From NCBI GenBank assembly GCA_017354895.1, contig CP071493.1:7936001-8000000 (forward strand): 64,000 bases of DNA, written 5' to 3'. This DNA is from Podospora comata. Taxonomy: Eukaryota > Ascomycota > Sordariomycetes > Sordariales > Podosporaceae. This document shows, piece by piece, positions 43,492 through 55,280 of this stretch. Under the pieces are notes generated by a model. The model did not search any database and was not told where the DNA came from. It saw nothing but the letters and a program-made list of their open reading frames with translations. Position 1 is the first letter of the stretch, and every line of letters starts with the position of its first letter. The position numbers and the translations under genes were made by a program.

Positions 43492-45669
43492 GATGTAGAT
43501 TGTGGTACTGAAGGTTGTAGAAAAAACGGATATTATAGAGAATGAGAGCTTCTCTTTCCCGCCTCACAAGGGAAGAAACGAATGACGACCAGCGACCAGC
43601 GTAACACGTCAACTACCGTGACCCAGAAAAACAAAGGAAAGATTCAGGATGAGAAAAGTCCATGACGGGACCCAAGGTGAGGAAGGGAATGGAAGGGGAA
43701 AAGTGTTGTACACCAACGGCGCGAACGGCGGTGGCCATCTTTACATATGTTCCCGTTCCCACAGCAAGTCTCAAGAGTACATGCAGTACACAGTAGTAGG
43801 CAAAAGAGACATCATCTGGCAGGTCCGTCTTTCTCACTTCGGCTGAGTTTGCGCTGACCTAGTGGTGCGTAGCGGCCAGAGGTGAGGTTGCAGGAGGCGG
43901 CATCTGATAGGCTGAGATGGGCCAGGCCGAGGAACCAACTGGCGCTTACAAAACCGGGGTTCGGTCATGTATCGGATGGCGGCGCTACACACCAATACAC
44001 ATTGTGGGTGTAATGTCGTCCAGTCGCGTGCCGTTGTGAGTGCCGCACTGCGCGTCAATGTCTCGGTCTTTTCTTGGATGTGAGCAAAAGGTGACCAAGG
44101 TAGCAACCGCATTGCCACATTCTATCACGGCCTCACGGGAAAAGGGGCTTGAGAGGAGTGCTTGGCCTGGTCTCGTGGGTCGCCTTGCAGTCTGCAATCG
44201 ACCCGGAGGAACACAACCTATCCGAGTCCGTCATATAAGAGGAGGCCATCTTCACCGGGCAGCACTGCTATTTTTTTCTCGGATTTGTCGTCATGAAACT
44301 GAGCCTCACGGCACGGGTGAGAGTCGATCATCGTTGGCCCGGGAGTGACCTCGATCTCAGGCCTCCCGTCCGGGTCCGAGATGCTAATTTTTGTTGGTCC
44401 TATGCTGTTTCGACAGTCTTAATCATTGTGAACTCTTATGCCTCATGATCAACAAGCAGCTCGAGACGCCTTACGGTGCAAGGCACCGTAGCACCAAACG
44501 GCTGGGGCGTTTTCCTTCCCACCAGACACATGCAGCTAGTAGTTGCTATGGGGGAGCGTTTAACCGGGGAAAGGAAAACAATAGGGCTCTTTTGCCCCTC
44601 GAGAAGGAGATGGCCTATCATTTGCTTTCCGTCGCATCTGTCGTGCATCCTTGATGCTTGTGTGGAATAGAGGCCGAGCGAGGCAAACACGGAGAAATAG
44701 CGCTGGTGTAAGGACAAAACCATATGTGGCAGACAGCGTAGTGCCCGTTGGGATAGCATATAAGGTAGGCGAGCTGCATGAAAGAAGCACCGCAGAGAGA
44801 GGAGGGCTGTTTCTCTGTACAACAGATTTTGGCGCCCTGAGGCTGAACAATATCTTCAGATACTGAAGTGATGAGGTAGTGTAAAGCGAGGGCGCCAGAA
44901 AGCAACCCCGGCCGCTAGGATCCAGTGGCTTGGGACGCTGCCCCGATGAGACAACATCCACAAAAACGGTGTTAGCGCATCAACAAAGAACCACAACGGG
45001 CTTACCTAACACACGTGCCCACGGGCATGCAAGCTTTATTCATGAAACTGGATGTGTGGATTGGGTTTCGGGGTAAGATGGGATACAGATAATAATCAAA
45101 AATCCCGCCTTGACCTCCACTGCTTCTTTCTTTCCCCCATCTCCGCTTTCACCAAAATGGTGGTGCGTTTCTAAACATCGTCTTCATGCGGGGGCTGACG
45201 AAGTCTCACAGCTCAGAGCAGCCACAATGTGGCTCTGTGGCGGGCTCTTGGCGGGCAGGTCTCCAAGTCCTGGTTAGATAAGAGGAGCTGACCATGCCAA
45301 TCTGGAAATCTGGCCCAAGCTCTCCATTGCCAAGGCAAGGTGGGGCAGCTACTGGCACAGGCCAGTTTGAAAGTTTGGGGAAGCAGGGGTCATTGAGAGA
45401 TACGTGTACGGAACTTGACCTTAACCTTTCTTGCAGAACGCAAAAAGTGCCAAAACCAACATCCCACCTATTCTCCGAGAGCATCAGCACGGCATCGCAG
45501 AAGGAGCAATCGTGATCCTGACACTGGCACTTGGTCCATTGGTTTCGATTATACGAACCGTTTGAGCAATTGGACGCAAACACGAGCTCGCGACTCCCCT
45601 CCGTCACCCCTCCCGCATTGCATCGCCAAAGGATCGCAACGAGCGCAACTCGGATAGACACAGTCCACC
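43492..45669. other. 2.2 kb divergent intergenic region
   Basis: Between the disordered-protein gene and SEC62, which diverge. The open frames reach 160 codons, overlap on both strands and carry no motif or splice logic. Nothing is called here. Confidence 0.45.
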
Positions 45670-47001
45670 ATGCAGGCCCCTCCTCCAAATGGGCAAATGC
45701 CCATGCCCACCCCAGAACAGATCCAAGAGATGCAGAGGCGACTTGCTGCCGATGCTCAGGCTGCCGGCATGACAGTTCCAGAGTTCATTGGTGAGATTCC
45801 GGCAAACAGCTAAACTTGCGACTTGAACGAAAAGCTGACGCGAAGCAGAACACATCAAAAGACAGCAATATGAACACATGATGAGAATGCAGCAGCAGGC
45901 CCAGCAGCAGCAGCAGCAACAACAAGGCGGCGGTGGTCCTCAGCAGCAACATCAGCACCAGCACCAGCATCAACACGGCCCCCCAGCCCAAGCCCAGCCA
46001 ATTGTTCCCGGCCCTCCGAATCCGCTCGCCCTTGTGCTGGCCAAGTTCCTTCGCAGCCAGGAGCTTAAGCCACGCACAGTGATTCTCAATGGCGAGCGCA
46101 AGGACATGTTCAGAGTACGACTAGCCCAATCGCTAGTTCAAATCCCTTCAGATCGCTAACTTGGGTGGTTAGGTCAAACGTGCCCTTCGCGCTCTCCAAT
46201 CCGATGCCTACAAGAAGTTGCGTACCAAGAACCCTGCTCTTCCAGAGATCACCGATCGTGCCTCCCTCGAGAATGCTTTCAAGCTCCTTCCCATGTCCAT
46301 GCTTGCTCTCCGCGTCGTCCAGATCGACGAGCACGAGGGCCATGACCACGCCCCTGCCAAGAAGAGCAGCAAACGTGTCAAGGGTCTCTGGACTGTACGC
46401 ATTGAACCTCAACAAGAAGCAGGCGATGATATGTACTACGTTTGGCTCTGGGAAGGCAGCCAGGTCATGCGCAAGGTCTATGCCGCCCTTGCTCTCCTCA
46501 TCATCTTCACTCTCGTCTGCTACCCTCTCTGGCCGGTCAAGCTGCGCCAGGGTGTGTATTACCTCAGTTGGGCTTTCCTGGTCTTCCTGGGTTTGTTCTT
46601 CGCCATGGCTATCTTCCGTGTTATTCTCTTCTGTGTCACCTACTTCGTTTTGAAACCCGGCTTCTGGCTGTTCCCTAATTTGTGGGAGGATGTTTCTGTG
46701 GTGGACAGTTTCAAGCCTGTCTGGGCCTGGCACGATGTAAGTTTTTTTCCTTTCTTATGCCTTGCATTTGGAGTAAATGCTAACACAAGCACGACAGCCC
46801 AACCCTAAGAAGAAGAAGAAGAGCAAGAAGGTCAAGGCCTCAGCCACTGCTGGAGCAACTTTCTCGGCTGCTACTGGCCAAGCTGCCCCTGCTACTGCTT
46901 CTGTAAACTCCACAGCTACTCAGATCGCCTCTGGCCCGACTCCTACACAACGTAGTTATCTGGCACCGAGAGTCGAGGAGCTGGAGGATGACGAGGAGTA
47001 G
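45670..47001 (+). CDS. SEC62: Translocation protein Sec62
   Basis: Subunit of the ER membrane Sec62/63 complex that helps post-translational import of secretory proteins through Sec61. Four exons: 45670-45790, 45849-46114, 46173-46736, 46798-47001, giving 384 residues. The basic cytosolic N-domain includes LAKFLRSQELKPRTVILNGE and KRALRALQSDAYKKL, typical of the family. Two transmembrane helices follow (VYAALALLIIFTLVCYPLWP; YLSWAFLVFLGLFFAMAIF). The conserved GFWLFPNLWEDVSVVDSFKP and an exposed Lys-rich segment (NPKKKKKSKKVK) come next, and the C-terminus is acidic (EELEDDEE). An unusual Gln/His-rich stretch lies at about residues 56-90. It converges on TDP1. Confidence 0.95.
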
Positions 47002-47407
47002 ATAAAGTAGTTGGGAAATACGGAGGCGGGCGTTTTGGCGTGGATAATGGTAGGATAACCCTAAGGGGTGGATGGTTAGGAGGCTACCCATGGATGATGA
47101 TGAATACTCAAGCCTCGGTTCAATGTTCTGAGCAGGAGAACAAAGATGTGGCTTTTCAAGTTTCTGTGACACGAATGTGGGCGGCCATGTGTGCTTTATA
47201 TTACTGTATTTTTTAGTTCTGATTCTTCTTCCGTCACCACATTCACATTTGAGAGTCAGCATAATTGATCCTGGGCTGTCACCAAAACATTAGTGATCCA
47301 TTTCGTCGGTATCACCAATGCGCCTACCTGCATCTATGTAAGCCGATTCGCCGCTCTCTGATGACCACTTGCAAGTTCCTGTTGCGGTAAAGGCCGGTCA
47401 GACTGCC
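47002..47407. other. Convergent 3' region of SEC62 and TDP1
   Basis: 400 bp between converging stop codons. It contains both 3' untranslated regions. No other feature is seen. Confidence 0.5.
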
Positions 47408-49269
47408 TCAAGCCTGCCAAATCCTCCCCATCCAATCCGGCTCGGTATGGCTAGCAGTTGCCACCCAAGGAACCTCGCCCGGTCCATATGGTTGCAGAGG
47501 CAGGTCATACGGCATCCTCAAAGCCACCTCGACGACCTCATCCTTCCCGTCATAATCTTCCTTTCCCTTGCCATCTCCATCACCACGAGTTTGTTCCGGA
47601 GGAGGGAGTGCATCCTCCAGGAAAGCAGGCTTCATCACCGCATTCTCGCCATACAACCCTGGCCAGACCAACACTCCGATTTCGTAGGAAGAGATTCGGA
47701 GGGTGTTCTCTTTTGCGGAGAGGGCCTCGCCCCAGGCTTGTTTGGAGAGGTTGGCTGACGTGAGCAGGGCCCAGTCGATGTGTATGTCTGTCTCGGATGA
47801 CTCCGGGGTTGGGCGGTGGGAGCGGATATAAGTTTTGATGTGGGGGGCCGCGCGCTTGCGGCCGGAGTTTTTGACTTTGGAAGCGTTGATGGCTATGTTT
47901 GGGGAGGGGGCGTTAGCTGATGGTGAAAGAAGAGGGCGGGGGGGGAAACATACGCAAACCAGACGCGGAGTCGTTGGCCCAGTGGTGGAACAATGGTTTC
48001 AGATACTGGAGCTGCTTGACTTGCTGAGGGGACTGGGTTTTGGTGTGAATCGAGCCGCCGGACATGTAACCGTCGAGAGATTTTCGGATCTCGTCTGGGG
48101 TGGGGAAGACGACTTTGAAAGTGGTGGCGGGCGTGTTGCCGAGGGTGTGAAGGAAGGTGTTTTTCAACCAGGAGTCAGTTGGGCCCAAGGTGGCTATACT
48201 GGAGATCTGAATGGCAACTTCTGGTTTGTGTTCAATGGTGCTGTGAATTGGGACAGCGGCGAGAGCTGACTTCATGGCTGCCCAGCCAAAATTTGTGGAG
48301 GAGGTGGACTGAGTGACCGTGTGTCGGCCCGGAACACTAGATATTAGTGAGCCATTGATGGAGGAGAAGTCGTACTTCATGAGCTTGGTGGTGATGTCTT
48401 TGCAAGTTGGTCTTTTGGTGTCATAGGCTCGAAGATAGTTTAGAAAGTCCAGTTTAAACTTGGCTCCATTGCCTATTCTGGGCAGACCTTCGTCATGTTC
48501 GGGCTTCAGTAGAGGAAGTCTAGGAGAGAACCAGGCTCCTTGTGTCATGTTTGTCCAGTCTCTTGTGATGAGATTGGCTGTATGTATGACGAGCTGGGCT
48601 GTATCGTCATGTCTGAGAAGGATGAACATCTTGGAATGATGTGTACCGAACATTTCGGGAAGAAATGCTGCATGGAGGGTGACATTGTTGAAGCGAGCGG
48701 CAGATTCCTGCGAATGTCAGATATGTGTAGTATGAGTATCTTGAGAAAAGGCATTGTAGTGGGACGAGATATTGTTCATGAAATTGTAATTTGTTATGAT
48801 GATATACATATACACATTGGTGAAAACACGATGATGTATAAAGAATGAGTAAACCTACTTGGAGCGTCAACCTATTCGGGTCCTCCCTCTTCCAGAACCC
48901 ATGAACAACATGCACTTTTACGAGACTTCGAACATCCTCATCAAAAGCTGACATGAGGAAGTCGATATCGTGGAGGTAGTTGAACTCCCAACATTCTGAT
49001 ATCAAAGGGTCCCCCAGGACATCCCGCAACGTATAGGTATCCTTGTTCAACCCCGCGGGAAGATCTTTGATCTTTGTTAACTGAAAAGGCGACCCAACAG
49101 ACTTGAACGGCGGGTGGTATTTGGCTTCGGTGGGTGTGTCTGGTAGTCGCCGTTTCTTGAGTGGAGGGCTTATGGGATGTGTAAGTGACTGAGGAGCCGA
49201 CCGTTGCTGATTATCGTTTTGGCCATCTTCATCTCCATCGCTGACGCGCCTTTTCCTTGCCGATGCCAT
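47408..49269 (-). CDS. TDP1: Tyrosyl-DNA phosphodiesterase 1
   Basis: Nuclear repair enzyme that hydrolyses the bond between DNA 3' ends and the tyrosine of stalled topoisomerase I, and cleans other blocked ends. Three exons: 49269-48859, 48707-47954, 47892-47408 (introns of 151 and 61 nt), giving 549 residues. The basic N-terminus carries a likely nuclear signal (PPLKKRRLPD). The phospholipase D-type HKD motifs lack the Asp, as usual for TDP1: THHSKMFILL (His 161, Lys 163) and APHIKTYIRS (His 406, Lys 408), the latter completed by the second splice. SSVPGRHT, FGWAAMKSAL and LLTSANLSKQAWGE are family blocks. The protein ends in GRIWQA. The first intron is longer and more AT-rich than others here. 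Confidence 0.94.
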
Positions 49270-50149
49270 GATGCGTGAGTCTTGCTGAGTCTGAAGTCGA
49301 AACTAGCTGATTCAACGATAGCTAATAATTGCCGACATAGATACGAGTTAATGTTGGAGATGGCGTTTAGGTTCGCAGGTGCCACCAGCCGTCAGCTCTG
49401 CAAGATTCGGCGGGCTTAGATAATTGGACCCAAAACTATTCAGACGAGAACGCCAGCAGAGAAAAAGCAGGGTCTATTCGGCTGCAAAGATGCATTGTCT
49501 ATCCCAATGATGTTTTGATACTCTGTTTTGATGTCTTTCAACGGGGACGGCAGGTACATAATTCCACACAGTGCCGCAATATCGGGAGTGGGGATCTGTC
49601 TTTGAGGATCTGACTGGGAAGTGGGTCACGGTGCCTTGGCATTTAGCGCTAAGCCGGTTAGCGTGCTGCCTTGAAATTGAGGCGGGCAATTCGACCTGGC
49701 CAGACGCCCCCTAGCAGGTACGTGTCGGAAATCTTTGGACGGGAGACTTGTTTCGCCTCCTGCATCCCCCATTTCCCAAACCCATCCCACATTCCACGAA
49801 GCCATTCACGACGACGCTGCTACCGGAAGCATGCACTTTTTAGACCACAACCGGACCAAAATCTAGACTGTGCGACCCTTCGAGAACAGCTCAACACCTA
49901 TCGGTACACTGGTACCCCTTTCACACGAAACAGGGATCCCACTGCCGTTATCCCCGGAAGCTGTTGGATACCACTCCACGCAGCCCAGCAGCAGTGCTCC
50001 AAATGTCCAGGTAGACGGGCCCTCCAAACAGAGCTTCTACCGACGACACCGTCACCGGCACCCCTTTTTTGCAGTTGATCTGCCGGTGCCAGGTGCCCAG
50101 TTCCCGATATCAGAGCGAGCGCGACTTACGCGATCGGGCTTAATTCACA
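49270..50149. other. Divergent promoter region, TDP1 / PDI-like gene
   Basis: 880 bp between divergent genes. Open frames run through the PDI-like gene's leader (49671-50078 and 49870-50349), but they conflict in frame and show no motifs. Confidence 0.5.
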
Positions 50150-52437
50150 ATGAGGCTACGCAACCTCTTTCTCTTCGGGGCGGCCGCGCTGGCGATCGCC
50201 TCACCACCATCAGCCGACACGGAGGAGGATATCACACGAGAAAACACATACTTCAATGGCAAGAAGGTTCCACCGATCTTGGAACTCACCCCGGCCAATT
50301 ACAAGGAGGAATTAAAAAAGTCAAAGTTCCTGATGGTCAAACACTTTAGGTATTATGCCCGCCTCCTCTTCGGTTTTCTCCTGTACTGATAAAAGCTGAC
50401 TCCCGTAGCCCGTGGTGCGGACATTGCCAGGAATTTTTGCCGACCTTCCAGACGTTGTACGAGTACTACTACACATCAAAGCCAGTGGGCAAGGATGCCG
50501 ACTTCACCGGGTTCTATGATTTCAGATTCGCCGAACTCAACTGCGTCGCGTACGCCGATTTATGTACTGAGAACAAGGTCGCCGCATGGCCAACAACAAT
50601 TTTGTTTGAGGATGGCGAGCCTTTGGTCACCTTTAGGGGCGTCAAGCACATTAGTGTTCTCAGTGGTGCTGTCGAAGATGCGCTCGAGAAGGTGAAGCCC
50701 AACACCAGGCCCAAAACCCTCGAGCTCCCCGAACCTGGCGACAAGACATCCCCTGATGCCAAGGCCGAAACCGAGAAGACCGAGAAGGCAGATGCCAGGG
50801 AAAAGGGGTCTGAAAAAGAGCTGGTCAAGGAAACTGAGAAGGAGAAGGAGACCGAAACCTCCACCGCCGCCAGCGCCGATGCTTCAACGGAAGGGGAAGC
50901 GACACCAAAGAAGACCTACACTGTCAACTACAATACCCCTTCGCAGAAGGTCACCCTTAAGCCGTCGAACCCCAACCCCAAGGGTCTCTCCGTTCCTCTG
51001 ACTTGGGAATTGTTCCAAAGCATGGTTACCCTCACCCAGGAGCCTTGGTTTGTCAAGTTTTATGCACCATGGTGTCACCACTGCCAGGCTATGGCCCCGA
51101 ATTGGGAGCAGTTGGCCAAGGAAATGAAGGGCAGGCTCAACATTGGCGAGGTCAACTGCGACCGCGACACTAGGCTTTGCAAGGAACTCCGCGTCCGTGG
51201 CTATCCTTCCATCATGTTCTTCAAGGGCGGTGAGAAGGTCGAGTACGAGGGCCTTCGCGGGCTGGGCGACTTTGTCCAGTATGCTGAAAAGGCCATTGAT
51301 CTCTCCAGCGGGGTTCCGGATGTCGATTTCGACTCTTTCAAGGCTCTCGAAGAGAAGGAGGAGGTCATTTTCCTCTACTTCTACGATCATGCTACCACCA
51401 GCGAAGACTTCCTTTCTTTGGAGCGTTATCCTCTCAGCCTTATTGGCAAAGCCAAGTTGGTCAAGACCCGGGATCCCAAGTTGTATGATCGATACAAGAT
51501 TACCACCTGGCCACGTCTGATTGTTTCGCGCGAGGGCCGCCCGACTTACTACACTCCTCTCGCGCCTAGGGAAATGAGGGATACCAGAATGGTTCTCAAC
51601 TGGATGAAGTCCGTCTGGCTCCCCCTTGTTCCCGAGCTTACCCCGTCCAACGCCCGCGACATCATGGACGGCAAGATTGTTGTTCTGGGGGTTCTAAACA
51701 GAGAGAATGAGGATTCTTTCCGCGGCGCTATCCGTGAGATGAAGAGTGCGGCCAACGAGTGGATGGATAAGCAGATTCAGCTCTTCCAGATCCATCGCCA
51801 GGACCTTCGCGACGCCAAGCAGCTCCGCATCGAGGAGGCCGAGGATCGTGGTGACCAGCGGGCTCTGCGCAACGCCAAGAACATTCGCATCAACATGGAC
51901 AGGTCGGACATGAAAGAGGCTACCTTTGCCTGGGTTGACGGCAACTTCTGGCAGCGGTGGATTCGCACCACTTATGGCATTGATGCCAAGGACGGTGACC
52001 GTGTTATCATCAATGATGAAGATGTAAGTTCTCTCATTAGTGATTCATGTCGAGGTGACCTTGACTAACGAGTTGCGATATAGAAACGCCGGTATTGGGA
52101 TCAAACTAGCACTGGAAACCCCATTGTTCCCTCGCGCACATCCATCCTTGAAACCCTCAACAAGGTCACAGTCAACCCACCAAAGCTCAAGCCGAAGCTT
52201 ACCATTGGTGTGATTGAGAAGATGTTCTTCGATATCAAGATGACCTTCAAGGAGCATCCCTATCTCAGCATGGGCTGCATCCTTGGCATCGCTTTTGGTC
52301 TCTTCCAGTGGCTCATGGGAAGAACCACAAGAAGAGCCCGCAGTCACTTTAAGCTCGAGGAGGGCGTTGGAATGAAGGAATCGAAGCCCTCCACGTTGTT
52401 TGGCGGATCAAGCAACACTGCCACCAAAGCGGACTAG
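50150..52437 (+). CDS. Membrane protein disulfide isomerase, two thioredoxin domains
   Basis: ER-resident thiol oxidoreductase, similar in layout to yeast Eps1. Three exons: 50150-50349, 50409-52023, 52084-52437 (introns of 59 and 60 nt), giving 722 residues. A signal peptide (MRLRNLFLFGAAALAIAS) is followed by thioredoxin domain 1, with active site SPWCGHC at residues 67-73 formed across intron 1. A Lys/Glu-rich linker (about 160-225) separates it from domain 2 with YAPWCHHC (Cys 289 and 292). Two further thioredoxin-like folds without CxxC probably follow (EVIFLYFYDHATTS). The last exon gives one transmembrane helix (LSMGCILGIAFGLFQWLMG) and a short basic tail. CHHC rather than CGHC in domain 2 suggests a different redox potential. 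Confidence 0.92.
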
Positions 52438-53521
52438 ATTTGATTGTTGATGATTAACGACCACCCACCTTTTTTCATTATGGGGTGGTGTCTGGATTTT
52501 TTTGGGAAAGCAAAAAGGGAAAGCGAACGATCATCATGCCTGTCTGTCTTGTGTTTGTCTTGGTTTGTTCTCTTGCTTGGTAGTATGCGGTATAAAGTTA
52601 GGGTCTGTATAAATACACCAGGGGCCCGAACGGTAACAATACCGAAAGGAAGGATACCGAATCGGTTGGTGGGGCTAGGACCGGAAGGGAACGGGGGTTT
52701 ACGGAGGGGTTATTGCATATTAATCAGTGTTTATCTTCCTGGCTCATGGGAGCGTGTTTATCTTTTTGCTTCTTGTTTTTCCTTCCCTCATTGTGTGGTT
52801 TACTCGAGACTTTTGTTTGTTGAATGAGACGGGGAAAGAGGCTTCGTCCGGATTATGGCTGGATGGATGCGGCATTGTAGATATGGAGTTTCTGAATTCA
52901 TCTGGGGTTACATCACCTATGGAACCACTCTGGTGATATTTCCCAAAACTTGTCAAAGCCTTGCGGTTAGTGGCATTGCGTTTTGTGTGATTGTCACCAT
53001 GGCGAGATGAATTATTGAGCCGAAGACTCCGTGTGAGACTGGACATTGCAGTAGATTCATAGGCATCAGCAGGCTCGACATAAGTTGTGCCCAGTGAACC
53101 CTCTCACGCGATTGGAGAGGGCACTCTCGGGATAAATGAGGGCGTGCATTCCCGAGTCTCGTGGCGATAGATACATCAAAAGAGATTGCTCGCCCAGTCT
53201 TGCCAAACCATGAAAAGTGTGAAAACAACCAAGGAAAACGGACTTTGCAGTCATTGCCTATCTTTCTTTGACACCACCCGCTGCCTTTTACGAATAATGA
53301 AACACTGGAAAAGAAAATGAAACTTCTGGTTTGAAACGAAACGTGCTGAATACCTGGAATCCCACAGTTTTTTGGAGGGTGACCTCCGTGGTGGTACCTC
53401 GTACCGTCTCTACTGGCCCCTTCAAACCCAAGCTCCCTCAACAGCCGTCGACGATCCGCTAACCAGTCCGACCTTGCTTCCTTCAACTCCTACTCCTGAG
53501 CCCTGGCGCCGTACAAACCTC
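52438..53521. other. Convergent intergenic region
   Basis: 1.1 kb between the PDI-like gene and the converging acetyltransferase gene. No supported gene. The longest frame (52953-53486, minus, 177 codons) has no motif. Confidence 0.5.
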
Positions 53522-53778
53522 TTAGGCACCCGCAGTCGTCCGGCTTTGCTGAGTCTGGAGTAAAATCTCCTTATAGAAGAGGGTAAACCCCCTCTTCGTG
53601 GCCGCATCAACGCTGGTCCTGCTAAAGTTTGGAATTTTGCCCACCTCGACGTAGCCGCAGCTCTTGAATGCCAGCTCGGAGGCGGAATCTGTCTCTGTTT
53701 TCGCCGTCTTTTGTCGGCGTGTAGCCAGATTCGTTAGCATACCGTCATATCATTTCATTTCTCTCCACAAAAAAAAAC

Positions 53779-53814
<36 letters not shown>

Positions 53815-54276
53815 AGTGACAAAGTTTGTGAAGAAAGTAGGGTAGGTACTCACCAACAGCGACCTCCCCTTCCTCGCGCTCTCATACTCGCACGCTTGAA
53901 TCAAACTCCTCCCCCCTCCTTGCCTCCTGAACTTTTGGCCAACAATCAGCAGGTCGATGACACCTCGGAAATCACCAGCTTGCGACTGATCAAGCTCGAC
54001 CATGGCTATCCCGCGGAGGTCCTCGCCCTTTGGCTTCTGGTTTGCATTCTCGGACGGAGGCAGCAGCAGGATGATGATGCGGGTCTGGGCTTGATGCTCT
54101 GCTATCCGGTCTTTCCACCAGATCAGGAGGCGTTCGAGGGACAGGGGAGGTAAAAAGGGGCCGATGGCGGTGGTGCGGTCGATGTTGATACCTGAGGCGT
54201 AGATGGCGGCCATGTAAGGAATTAGGTGAGCGTGGTGCTCGGGGTGGAAGACGGATGTCTGAGATGGGAACGTCAT
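53522..54276 (-). CDS. GNAT-family N-acetyltransferase
   Basis: Acetyl-CoA-dependent transferase; substrate unknown. Exons are 54276-53854 and 53707-53522 (intron 53708-53853, 146 nt), giving 202 residues. The acetyl-CoA-binding loop is visible as VGQKFRRQGGGRSLIQACE (motif A, Q/RxxGxG/A). Splicing joins ARKGRSLL to TAKTETDSASELAFKSCGY, which restores the end of the fold (KSCGYVEVGKIPNF), so the exon choice is well supported. The acceptor is ACAAAAG at 53708; a nearer AG at 53697 is out of phase. The intron carries a 34-nt A/T homopolymer. It resembles stand-alone GNATs that detoxify small amines, but this is only a family-level guess. Confidence 0.85.
53780..53813. repeat. A(34) homopolymer inside GNAT intron
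   Basis: Thirty-four consecutive A on the plus strand (T on the coding strand), with a further nine-A run at 53769-53777. It lies in the intron between donor 53853 and acceptor 53708. Confidence 0.9.
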
Positions 54277-55280
54277 GGTGACAGATTCTGTATATGATTC
54301 AAACTGATGCGGCTTGTAGTTGACCTGTAGACTCTGTTTCGGTGTGTGGCTGTTATGGTGCTTGCATCTCGGTTTATGGTGGTGTTGTCAGAGTCATAGG
54401 GGAAGCACAAGTGAAAGTGATGTCCAGAGAACTCGTGAGATATTTACTGATGCTGTGGGTCAGGTTAACAAGGGGAGAGCACTTAAGGTGACAATAAAGG
54501 TAAGAAAAGAACATTTAAATATCTCAGAGAACAAGCATGCTGAGATGGGCAAGAACAGTCGAGGTATAAAACATTGCTTCTTCCTGGGAGAAGATGGGGG
54601 GTAGGGGGGTGTGATAGGGAGGGGAGGGTGGGGGGCATCACTGCTTCTTGAACCATGGCTCAACAGACGGGAAACCGAGAGGTAAACGACGAACCTTGGG
54701 GGGGGCAGTACTTGGTCGTGTGCACTCGCAAATCTGGATTCACAGGCCATCAAGCTTCACCGGTCCTTCGTGATAGGGACGGGATGTTGGGAGCAGGCGG
54801 GAAAGGTTCTTTGCATCTGCATATGCGTATGCATGCAGATGTATAGTACACCTCTGCCTACGAAATTGTTGTTAGTGCGCGACTTGCCCCACAAAACAAC
54901 CACCAAATATGACAGTGATCAACAGCCACATACGCAATATCGAAATTCATCGAATTTCAGGTCACTATGCTACCATTTTCTATGGCAAGGGTACTTCCCA
55001 GTTCTTAAGGAAATGCAAACCCACTCGCGTGGCATTGCAGCGACCGACTCTCACCCACCGTCAACATCATGAGAATCAGCGCCTTGGTCAACCACAGCAA
55101 TATTCACACTTCACCTTCGGCCGAGCGATTTTATCGGCTTCAATTGGCAAGGCAACACCGGCCACACTGGCATCTGAAATCCCATAAGGCTCAGGACCTC
55201 ACGCGTGAGCTAAAAGTCCATATATATCCCTAACCCTCTACACTTCACATCTGACTGACTGACTGACCGACCGACCACAG
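54277..55280. other. Intergenic region with G-rich tract and palindrome
   Basis: 1.0 kb between the acetyltransferase gene and the transposase frame. It holds a strongly G-rich run at 54596-54637 and the perfect 12-bp palindrome CTCACGCGTGAG at 55198-55209. A (CTGA)n/(CCGA)n tract abuts the transposase. No host gene is seen. Confidence 0.55.

Noticed and set aside
12291-49269. TOP2 and TDP1 as a functional cluster
   Set aside because: They lie about 30 kb apart with many unrelated genes between; co-location in one window is probably coincidence.
54839-54860. Possible 5' terminal repeat of the Tc1 element (GTATAGTAC) matching the right-end GTATAGGTAC
   Set aside because: Similarity breaks after about ten bases, too weak to define an element end.
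54984-54996. GGTACTTCC shared with the inward-read right end of the transposon
   Set aside because: Nine to ten matching bases within unrelated flanks are expected by chance in this span.
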